Assembly: GCA_903857665.1 (NCBI GenBank)
Contig: CAIOFV010000105.1
Coordinates: 248,001-312,000 of the forward strand
Reading direction: 5' to 3'
Length of the DNA stretch: 64,000 bases
Source of the DNA: an uncultured Myxococcales bacterium
GTDB lineage: Bacteria > Myxococcota_A > UBA9042 > DTJE01
A model generated the notes under the pieces. That model saw only the letters and a program-made list of their open reading frames with translations, made no database searches and was not told the DNA's origin. Shown one piece after another: positions 18,010 to 25,920 of this stretch (positions within the stretch are counted from its first letter, which is position 1; each line of letters begins with the position of its first letter). A program made the translations under genes and the position numbers.

Positions 18010-19347
18010 TCACCGCCCCGGGTCGGGGAAGGTCCGTTCCCAGGCGGGGGTGAAGTAGTCGCCGTCGTCCTGGAACACGGCGCGGGCGTGGGAGCCGTCG
18101 CGATCCATCACCCAGAGGCCCTTGCGTCCCCTGCGCGGCGCGGAGGTGTAGGCGATGCGCCGGCCGTCGGGGGACCAGGAGGGTTCCTCGTCGTTGGTGC
18201 GGCCCGAGGTCAACGGCCGGGCGTCGCCGGTCCGGACGTCCACGGCCCAGATCGCGAACCGGTCGCCTTCGCCGCGGCTCTGGTAGGCGATCAGGGCGCC
18301 GTCCGGGGACCAGTCCGGGCTGGTGTTGTACTCGCCCGGCAGCGGCAGGGGACGGGGCTCGGACCCGTCGGCGTTCATCACCCACACCTGGGGCTGGCCG
18401 CTGCGGTCAGACACGAAGGCGATGTGCCGGCCGTCCGGGGACCACGCCGGGCTGGTGTCGATGTTGCGGCCGGAGGTGAGGCGGGAGAGTTCGGCGCCGG
18501 TCCGGGAGTCCAGCAGGTAGACGTCCGGGTTGCCTTCCGGGGCCAGCGTCACGGCCGCCATCCGGCCGTCAGGGGAGAACGCGATGCCGGTGTTCATCCC
18601 GGGTCGCGCTGAAAAGGACGCACCCTCCACGTACACGTCGGGGTTGCCAGCCTTGTACCCGGTCCAGGCGATCCGTCCGCCCGGCGCCCAGGCGGGCAGC
18701 ATCGCGCCTTCGCGGTCGTCGCTGACCACGGACTGCAGCGAGGACCCGAACTCCGCGACCCAGATCTGCTTGGGCTGGCCGGTCGCCAGCCGCCGGGCGT
18801 ACGTGATGCGGCTTCCATAGGCGCCGGGGACCGTGGTCACGCAGCGCAGGAGGTGGTTGACCCAGGCGTGGATGACGGCGGGAGCGCGGGCGGCGGGCAC
18901 CTCGGCCTCCGCCCTTGGCAGCAGCAGGCGATCCCCCTCCTCGACCATCCAGGCGGCGAGGCGGAGGCGAACCCCGGCCGGCGACGGGCCGACCTCGGCG
19001 GTCACGACCATCCAGGCCCCGGCCTCGCCCCACCCGATGTAGTCGAAGGCCTCGTCGGAAAGCCAGAAGAGGGCGCCCGTGGACGGCGCGGCGGTCGGGG
19101 GCAGCCGCCGGAAGGCTCCCGACAGGTCCAGGTCGTTCGCGAGGGTCGTCCGCACCATGTCGGCCAGCGGGCGCAGCGATCCGTCGTCGGACAGGTCGTA
19201 CACGATCGGGCCTGCGACGGGCGGAGGGGGCGGGGGCTTCAGGGGGTCCCAGCCGAAGGCGAGGCAGCGCGGGTCCGCAGCGAAGGTGATGGCCGGCGGG
19301 GCACCTCCGGCCGGGGCCGCGGCCGTCGTCTGGGCGACGACGGGCAA
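18010..19347 (-). CDS. tolB: TolB-like beta-propeller protein
   Basis: Repeated SPDGRxIAF/WSPDG blades; adjacent to tolA/R/Q. An in-frame hydrophobic stretch (LLCLLASLP) lies upstream, so the true start is probably upstream of 19347. Confidence 0.85.
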   Translation of the reverse strand: MPVVAQTTAAAPAGGAPPAITFAADPRCLAFGWDPLKPPPPPPVAGPIVYDLSDDGSLRPLADMVRTTLANDLDLSGAFRRLPPTAAPSTGALFWLSDEAFDYIGWGEAGAWMVVTAEVGPSPAGVRLRLAAWMVEEGDRLLLPRAEAEVPAARAPAVIHAWVNHLLRCVTTVPGAYGSRITYARRLATGQPKQIWVAEFGSSLQSVVSDDREGAMLPAWAPGGRIAWTGYKAGNPDVYVEGASFSARPGMNTGIAFSPDGRMAAVTLAPEGNPDVYLLDSRTGAELSRLTSGRNIDTSPAWSPDGRHIAFVSDRSGQPQVWVMNADGSEPRPLPLPGEYNTSPDWSPDGALIAYQSRGEGDRFAIWAVDVRTGDARPLTSGRTNDEEPSWSPDGRRIAYTSAPRRGRKGLWVMDRDGSHARAVFQDDGDYFTPAWERTFPDPGR

Positions 19348-19414
19348 CGACGCCAGCAGGCACAGCAGAGCCGGGAGGGTGCAGGGGGCCGGTGGCAGTC
19401 GAGTCCTCAGGGCG

Positions 19415-20308
19415 TCACCGCTTGAAGAGTGCGCCGTCGAGGTCGATGACCATGCCGCGGCGATTGATGTAATCCAGCGTCGGGCCGTCCGGGGCGGGCA
19501 GGTAGACCATGCCGCCGTCCTCGGGGGCGAAGCGCTTCACGGCCGCCAGGGCCGCGCTGGTGAACCGCGAATCGGTCGCGGATTCCACCACCTCGAACGC
19601 CAGGATCTGCCCGGCCGCGCTCAGCTTCGTGACCTTCACGCGCACCCGCAGCCGCATCAGCGCATCCTCGGACAGGAACGGCGGGATCGTGAACTGCTCG
19701 CGGATCGCCAGGGCGACCTTGCCGGCATAGAGGTTGCCGGCCTGGGTCGCAGTCCCGCTGCCCCAGACGCTGCCGTCCGCCGACCCGACGATCTTGTCCA
19801 GCGACGTGGCCCGCTTGCGGGGGTCGTCGTCGTCGGGCGCGCCCAGGATGGCCGCCAGCGACCCGGGCTTGCGCTTGTCGCGTTCCGCGGCCTTCTTCTT
19901 CACGTCCATCCGAGCGGTTTCGCGGTCCTGGACGGGGTCCTTCGACAGGTTCACCGCCTCCTCGATCCGCTCGGCCTGCTCGTACTTGGTCAGCTTCGGC
20001 AGGCCTTTCTGGTCGGCCGCGAGGCCCAACTGGGGGATGACGGACGCCTCGATGATGCCCAGGTCCGCGGCGGACGGCGAGTCCGGGCCCCGGCGGTCGG
20101 AACGCACCACCTGGGAGGGGCAGCGGAACCCGTCGCACAGGCGCTTCTGCAGCAGGCGCTCGGCGACGTCGTCCTCGGACGACCCGCCGGCCGTCGCGAG
20201 CATCACCGCCAGGCCCACGTGGACCAGCAGCGCGATCGCGGCCCCGAAAGCCACCTCCCGCCTGCCGAGCCCGGTTGGGCCCCCGGTCGCTGGTGCTGCG
20301 CCTTCCAC
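19415..20308 (-). CDS. TolA/TonB-like energy-transducing protein
   Basis: N-terminal TM AFGAAIALLVHVGLAVMLA, TonB-like C-terminus (VKVTKLSAAGQILAFEVVESATDSRFTSAALAAVKRFA). Confidence 0.8.
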   Translation of the reverse strand: MEGAAPATGGPTGLGRREVAFGAAIALLVHVGLAVMLATAGGSSEDDVAERLLQKRLCDGFRCPSQVVRSDRRGPDSPSAADLGIIEASVIPQLGLAADQKGLPKLTKYEQAERIEEAVNLSKDPVQDRETARMDVKKKAAERDKRKPGSLAAILGAPDDDDPRKRATSLDKIVGSADGSVWGSGTATQAGNLYAGKVALAIREQFTIPPFLSEDALMRLRVRVKVTKLSAAGQILAFEVVESATDSRFTSAALAAVKRFAPEDGGMVYLPAPDGPTLDYINRRGMVIDLDGALFKR

Positions 20309-20311
20309 CGA

Positions 20312-20875
20312 TCAGCCCTCCGGATCGGCCACCAGCCCGAACTTGCCCACGCCGGACGCCCGCACCTTCGCCATCACCTTCAGGGCCAGGCCGTAGGGGA
20401 TGCTCTCGTCCGCGCGCAGGTACATCTCGCCGTCCCGCTTCAGCTTTTCGTTCGCCGCCAGCCTGGTCACCAGCGCGTCCAGGCACGGCTTGAACAGCCG
20501 GTCCTCGTCGCGGCTCCAGGGCCGGCGACGGGCACCCACGATGCCCTTCAGGTCCGGCGCGATCGGCAGGCAGTCGACCACCAGCGTGTCGCCGACGAAG
20601 AACTGCAGATCGGCGGTGATGCTCAGCACCAGCTTCTTCTCCTGGGCCAGGTTCACGGGCTCGGCGTCGGTGCGCGGCAGGTTCACCGGCACCTTCTGAT
20701 CGATGCGCTCGACCTTCTCGGCCTGCTTCTGCTGCGCCTTTTCCTGCTGCATCTGGGCCGTTTCGATCGACGACGAGATCATGAAGATGATCAGCAGCAC
20801 GAGCATCACGTCCACGAGGGGCGTGACGTTGATCTCGGCCAGCATGCCCTTGTGGCCCGGGTCGCCCATTCCCAT
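20312..20875 (-). CDS. tolR: ExbD/TolR-family biopolymer transport protein
   Basis: MLAEINVTPLVDVMLVLLIIFMIS... with a periplasmic insertion. Confidence 0.92.
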   Translation of the reverse strand: MGMGDPGHKGMLAEINVTPLVDVMLVLLIIFMISSSIETAQMQQEKAQQKQAEKVERIDQKVPVNLPRTDAEPVNLAQEKKLVLSITADLQFFVGDTLVVDCLPIAPDLKGIVGARRRPWSRDEDRLFKPCLDALVTRLAANEKLKRDGEMYLRADESIPYGLALKVMAKVRASGVGKFGLVADPEG

Positions 20876-20902
20876 GGCGGTCCCTCCTGGTCCCCGGCGA
20901 TT

Positions 20903-21613
20903 TCAGTCGCGGAGGAAGTGGCGGCGCAGGATGTTCAGGAAGTCGATGGAAAAGTTTTCCATTTCGACCACGAACACCCGGATCTTGCTGGTGAAGTAGT
21001 TGTACGCCATCACGGCCGGGATGGCCGCCAGCAGGCCCATCGCCGTGGCCACGAGGGCCTGGGCGATGTGTGGCGTCACCGTTTCCAGGATCGGCTTGTC
21101 GGGGGTGATGAAGGCGAAGGCGTTCATGATGCCCCAGACGGTCCCGAACAGCCCGATGAACGGCGCGGCCGACCCGGTCGTGGCCAGGAACGGGACCAGC
21201 TGCTCCAGGCGTGTCTGCTCGTCCTGCTGGGTCCGGCGCAGCGTGCGCTCGATGTTCGCGAAGCCGTGGCCGCCTGCGCCCTGGCCCATGCCCAGCGAGG
21301 CGGCGGCGGCCTGGGGATCGCCCTGCACGCGGTTCAGTTCCGCGAACGCGGCCCGGTAGACCTTCGCGACGGGCGCGTCGGGCAGGCGGTCGGCCGCGGA
21401 GGCCGCCTCTTCCAACGTGCCGCACTTCCAGAAGGTTTCCAGGAACTCGGTCGTCTGGCGCCGCACCCGCCGGAACGCCAGCCCCTTCAGGCCGATGATG
21501 AACCAGCAGCCGATCGACATGCCGATGAGGACCAGCAGCACCATCAGGACCATGCCCCTGGAGGCGATGACCTGCTCGAACACGTTGATTCCGAAAGAAT
21601 CGGTCGGGGGCAT
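20903..21613 (-). CDS. tolQ: ExbB/TolQ-family proton channel
   Basis: TTGSAAPFIGLFGTVWGIMNAF...ALVATAMGLLAAIPAVMAYNYF. Confidence 0.93.
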   Translation of the reverse strand: MPPTDSFGINVFEQVIASRGMVLMVLLVLIGMSIGCWFIIGLKGLAFRRVRRQTTEFLETFWKCGTLEEAASAADRLPDAPVAKVYRAAFAELNRVQGDPQAAAASLGMGQGAGGHGFANIERTLRRTQQDEQTRLEQLVPFLATTGSAAPFIGLFGTVWGIMNAFAFITPDKPILETVTPHIAQALVATAMGLLAAIPAVMAYNYFTSKIRVFVVEMENFSIDFLNILRRHFLRD

Positions 21614-21726
21614 CGTTGCTTCCTCCGGGCGTCTGACCGGCGCGTAGGATACCACCGGCGGGTGCGCTTGGCCTCGTTCCCGACCGCCGCGGAGTACAAT
21701 GCTGCGGTCCGCGGGTAGAGGGGACG

Positions 21727-22689
21727 GTGCACGACACGTTCATGGTCTTCGGCATTCCCTTCCCGGCGTACTTCACGCTGCTGATGGGCGGCTACACGTT
21801 CCTGGTGTGGGTGGCCCACCGCGACACGCCCCGGCTGGGCATCGATGGCAACGACCTGCTGGACCTGGCGATGATCCTGATCACCGCCGGCATCATCGGG
21901 GCGCGGTTGCTGCACGTGGCGGCGGACGGGTACGCGATGGACTACGTCCACCTGTGCACGGACCCCTTCGCGGTGAAGGGCGAAACGCTGCCGAAGGGGA
22001 AGAAGTGCGCGGCGGACGCCGAGTGCGCGCCGCTGGCCGAGCTGGGATACGACACGTGCGACCCGTCCACAGGGATCTGCCACCAGGCCCGGGACTGCCT
22101 GCGGCCCATCAAGTTCTGGTACGGCGGGCTGACGTACTACGGAGGCCTCGCGCTGGCCACCGCGGTGGGCCTCTGGTTCATCCGACGACGGAAGATGCCG
22201 CTGTGGAAGGTCGGCGACCTGGCGGGGTACGGCATCCCGCTGGGCCTGGTGTTCGGCCGCATGGGATGCTTCCTGGCGGGGTGCTGCTTCGGGACCCTGG
22301 CGGACCCGCCGTTCGGGCTGTCCTTTCCGGCCCACACGCCGCCGTGGGACCGCCACCTGGAACTGGGCTTGATCACGAAGGCTGCAACCGAATCGCTGCC
22401 GGTGTACCCGACCCAGTTGTGGGAGGCGATCGCCTGCGCCGGGATCTTCGGGTACCTGTACTTCTGGCGACGCTGGCACCAGCGGTTCGACGGACAGTTG
22501 TTCTTCACCTACTGCATGCTATACGCGGTGGCCCGGTTCGCGATCGAGTTCTGGCGCGACGACGCCCGGGGCGGCGTGCTGGGCCTGTCGACGTCGCAGT
22601 GGCTGGGGATCCCGCTGTTCGCCTTCGGGGCGTTCATGTGGGTGCGCCACTGGCTGCGGACCCGGGACGCGGCCGGACCCGCCGCCTGA
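21727..22689 (+). CDS. lgt: Prolipoprotein diacylglyceryl transferase with Cys-rich insertion
   Basis: GLVFGRMGCFLAGCCFG, HP/YPTQLWEA; insertion CTDPF...KKCAADAECAPLAELGYDTCDPSTGICHQARDC. Confidence 0.9.
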   Translation: MHDTFMVFGIPFPAYFTLLMGGYTFLVWVAHRDTPRLGIDGNDLLDLAMILITAGIIGARLLHVAADGYAMDYVHLCTDPFAVKGETLPKGKKCAADAECAPLAELGYDTCDPSTGICHQARDCLRPIKFWYGGLTYYGGLALATAVGLWFIRRRKMPLWKVGDLAGYGIPLGLVFGRMGCFLAGCCFGTLADPPFGLSFPAHTPPWDRHLELGLITKAATESLPVYPTQLWEAIACAGIFGYLYFWRRWHQRFDGQLFFTYCMLYAVARFAIEFWRDDARGGVLGLSTSQWLGIPLFAFGAFMWVRHWLRTRDAAGPAA

Positions 22690-22718
22690 TCGGCCGCGGA
22701 TCCACCGGGCAACGCGCC

Positions 22719-23663
22719 TCACCCCTTCGTGGACAGCAGGAACTCGGCGGTCCTCCCGGCCAGCGAGGCCAGGAAATCGAGGTGCGCCTTCCGGAAGGGC
22801 CCGGGCGCGGCCGCGAACGAATCCGCGTACAGCACGCCGTACCAGTTGCCGGCGGTCCCCAGCGGGGCCGCCATGGCCGTCGTCGGCGCGCCGTGCCCGG
22901 TTCCCTGGGCCCCAACGGCCGCGTTTTCGACCACGGCCCGCCGGACCACCTCCGCGAAGACCGGCGAGGAGCGGGGTTCCGGAGCCAGGTCGGGCCGGGC
23001 CCACGTGAGGACCGGGGACAGGCGCGCCGCGCCCGTCGCATCGACCCGTCGCAGCAGCACCGACACGCGGCAGGCTCCCAGCAGGCGACCGGCGCCGGTC
23101 GTCGCCTCGCCGAGGTACGTCGCCAGCGTCGGTACTTCGCGCGGTGCCCGGAGGTGGTCCAGGAAGGCCTGGGCGGCGAGTTCCGAGAAGGTGCCGGTGA
23201 TCGGGGACGGGGAGGCGGGCACGGGTACGGGTGTTGCGTCGAGGCTCAACTGCTGTCGGAGGGCCCCCAGCATGCCGGACAGCTCCTTCTGGTCCAGCGT
23301 GGCGGTCGAGGCCCCGGTGAGTTCCGCCCGGACCTCCTTCCAGCGCTGGGCGTGGTCGATGGCCCCCGGCATCTGGTCCCCGGAGCGGAACTGCAGGACG
23401 GTCTTGCCGATCGACACCTGGTCGCCGTCGGCCAGCGTCTTTTCGGTGACGCGCTCGCCGTTCACCAGCACGCCGTTCTCGCTGTTCAGGTCCTGGACGA
23501 CGTGCTTGAACCCGTCCCACCGGAACTGGCAGTGGCGGCGCGACACGTCCTTCCCCAGCAGCTGCACGAGGTTCCCCGGGGACCGGCCCAGCGTGAAGGT
23601 GCGCTCGCCGATGTTGAAGGTCGATCCTTCCCCACGACCGGAAAGGACGCGAAGCCACGCCAT
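22719..23663 (-). CDS. FHA domain + GAF-like domain protein
   Basis: FTLGRSPGNLVQLLGKDVSRRHCQFRW...VQDLNSENGVLVNGERV; C-terminal GAF-like segment. Confidence 0.85.
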   Translation of the reverse strand: MAWLRVLSGRGEGSTFNIGERTFTLGRSPGNLVQLLGKDVSRRHCQFRWDGFKHVVQDLNSENGVLVNGERVTEKTLADGDQVSIGKTVLQFRSGDQMPGAIDHAQRWKEVRAELTGASTATLDQKELSGMLGALRQQLSLDATPVPVPASPSPITGTFSELAAQAFLDHLRAPREVPTLATYLGEATTGAGRLLGACRVSVLLRRVDATGAARLSPVLTWARPDLAPEPRSSPVFAEVVRRAVVENAAVGAQGTGHGAPTTAMAAPLGTAGNWYGVLYADSFAAAPGPFRKAHLDFLASLAGRTAEFLLSTKG

Positions 23664-23757
23664 GGAGCCTCCGTGCCGCGTTGCGAGTGCGGCCGATTGT
23701 AGCGCCGGAGCCTCGCGCCTTGAAGCCCCCGTGCGCGTCTGGTACCGTGCAGCCGCC

Positions 23758-25806
23758 ATGGCGGGTTCCGAAGCAGGAAAGGTCGCTTTCGCACGCATCC
23801 GGCAAGGGGTCGCGGCAGGGGTCATCGTCGAACGGACGTCCCCCCGGGTCGCGGTGCTGACCGAGGCCGGTGTCCGCGAGACGTGGACCGAAGACAAGGT
23901 CTTCTGGGTGGCCGAAGCCCGTGTATCGCTGCATTCGGCCCGGGCCGCCGCCGAATCGCTGATCGCCTTCCGCGAGCGCGTCGAGGAGGCACTGCCTTCC
24001 GTCGATCTGGCCGCCCTGTGGGACGTGGTTGCGGGCGATGGCGGGCGCCAGACGGTCGGCGACCTTGCGGACCTGGCCTTCCCGGCGCCCGGTCCCGAAC
24101 ACCGCGCCGCTGTGGCCTGGGCGTTGGCCCTGGACGACACCCACTTCAAGGCGATCGGCGCCGGGGCCTACGCGGCCCATTCCCGCGAGGCGGTCGAGGC
24201 CGCCTCCCGGCGCAAGGCCCACGCCGACCAGGAAAAGGACCGGCTGAACCGGGCGGCCGAGCGGCTGACGGGGGCCCTGGACGGCATCGAGCCGTTCGAC
24301 GGGGCCGACGTCGCGACCCGCCAGGGCGTGGCCTGGCTGAAGGCCCTGGCCGTCTTCGGGCCCGACGAGGACAAGGACGCGAAGCGGGGCCTGGACCTGC
24401 TGGAGGCGCTGACCGGCGGGACCGGCGGCGACGCGCCTCTGCGGGCCTTCGAGCTGCTGACGCGCCTGAAGGTGTTCCACGAGGACGAGGTCCTGGGCGT
24501 CCACCGCTTCCGGCTGCGGCGCGAGTTCCCGGAGGACGTGCTGGCCGATGCCGAGCGCATCGCGTCGGCGGCGCTGCCCGCGATCGAGCGGGAGGACCGG
24601 GAACCCCTGGCGGTCCGGCCCGGGACGTGCGGCCCCATCGCCATCGACGACCCGTGGACCACCGACGTGGACGACGCGCTGTGGGTGGACGACTCGCCGG
24701 GGCACGACGTGCGGGTCCACATCCTGATCGCGGACCCCAGCGCGGCGGTGGCCCTGGACGGGGTGGTGGGTCGTGAGGGTGCGGCCCGGGCGGCCAGCCT
24801 GTACCTGCCCACGGGCAAGGTGCCGATGCTGCCGCCGGGGCTGTCCGAGGGGGTGCTGTCGCTGGACGGCGGCGCGGACCGGCCGGTGATGGACTTCGCG
24901 TGCACGCTGTCGGCGGACGGCCTGGTGACGGGGTTCCGGGTTGCGCCGGTGACCGCGACGCTGGACCGGCGGATGACGTATGACGCGGTGGACGCGATCC
25001 TGGCGGACCCGGCCTCGACGGATCCCGCGGCATCGGCCCTGCGCACGCTGTGGACGCTGGCGTCGGCGCTGCGGAAGCGTCGCGTGGACGCCGGCGCGGT
25101 GATCGTGGACCGGGACGACGTGTCGGTGCGGGTCATCGACGGCGTGCCCATGCTGAAACGACAGGCGGCGGACTCGCCGGCGCGACGGCTGGTGATGGAG
25201 TTCATGGTGCTGGCGTGCTCGCAGGCGGGACGCTTCGCGCGGGACAACGGCATCCCGCTGGTCTACCGCAAGCAGTCCCCGCCGGACGAAAAGGACCCTG
25301 CGGCGGGCCTGCCGCCCGGGTCGAAGGCCTGGGCCTACAAGATGCTGCGGTCGCTGAAGCGCGCCGAGCTGTCCACGACGCCGGAGCCCCACTGGGGGCT
25401 GGGGGTGGTGGGGTATTCCCAGGTGACGTCGCCGCTGCGGCGGTTCCAGGACTTCCTGGCCCACGTGCAGATCAAGGGCTTCCTGCGCGAGCGCCGGGCC
25501 CCCCTGGACACCGACCGGATCCTGAGGGCCTTCGGGGACCTGGAAACCCAGGCGGACGCGCTGCTGACCACCGAGCGCGAGGCGAAGCGCTACTGGATCC
25601 TGAAGTGGCTGGCCCGGTCCATCGGCCGGGAAGTCGAGGGCGAGGTGGTCGCGATCCAGGGGTCCCGGGCCTTGGTGGAGCTGGACGAAACGGCTCTGGT
25701 GCTGCCGGTGCCGGGCCTGGGGCACCTGTCCCCGGGCAGCCGCGTTCGGGCCCGGGTGCGGGAAGTGGACCCCCGGCGCGACCGCGTGACGCTGGGTCAG
25801 GTGTAG
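23758..25806 (+). CDS. RNB-domain exoribonuclease (RNase II/R-like)
   Basis: AIDDPWTTDVDDALWVD RNB active-site motif; C-terminal S1-like segment. Confidence 0.85.
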   Translation: MAGSEAGKVAFARIRQGVAAGVIVERTSPRVAVLTEAGVRETWTEDKVFWVAEARVSLHSARAAAESLIAFRERVEEALPSVDLAALWDVVAGDGGRQTVGDLADLAFPAPGPEHRAAVAWALALDDTHFKAIGAGAYAAHSREAVEAASRRKAHADQEKDRLNRAAERLTGALDGIEPFDGADVATRQGVAWLKALAVFGPDEDKDAKRGLDLLEALTGGTGGDAPLRAFELLTRLKVFHEDEVLGVHRFRLRREFPEDVLADAERIASAALPAIEREDREPLAVRPGTCGPIAIDDPWTTDVDDALWVDDSPGHDVRVHILIADPSAAVALDGVVGREGAARAASLYLPTGKVPMLPPGLSEGVLSLDGGADRPVMDFACTLSADGLVTGFRVAPVTATLDRRMTYDAVDAILADPASTDPAASALRTLWTLASALRKRRVDAGAVIVDRDDVSVRVIDGVPMLKRQAADSPARRLVMEFMVLACSQAGRFARDNGIPLVYRKQSPPDEKDPAAGLPPGSKAWAYKMLRSLKRAELSTTPEPHWGLGVVGYSQVTSPLRRFQDFLAHVQIKGFLRERRAPLDTDRILRAFGDLETQADALLTTEREAKRYWILKWLARSIGREVEGEVVAIQGSRALVELDETALVLPVPGLGHLSPGSRVRARVREVDPRRDRVTLGQV

Positions 25807-25822
25807 GCAGCCCGAAGGGCTC

Positions 25823-25896
25823 CGTACCCGTACCCGAGCCCGTACCCGTGTACGGTCCTGTTCGGCCCATCGGGTACGGGTACGGGTTCGGGTACG
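25823..25896. repeat. Inverted repeat made of CGTACC/GGTACG hexamers
   Basis: CGTACCCGTACCCGAGCCCGTACCCG (25823-25848) versus CGGGTACGGGTACGGGTTCGGGTACG (25871-25896); 23 of 26 positions pair. Confidence 0.85.
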
Positions 25897-25920
25897 AATG
25901 GCCCCAAAGGTGGGAGACGC

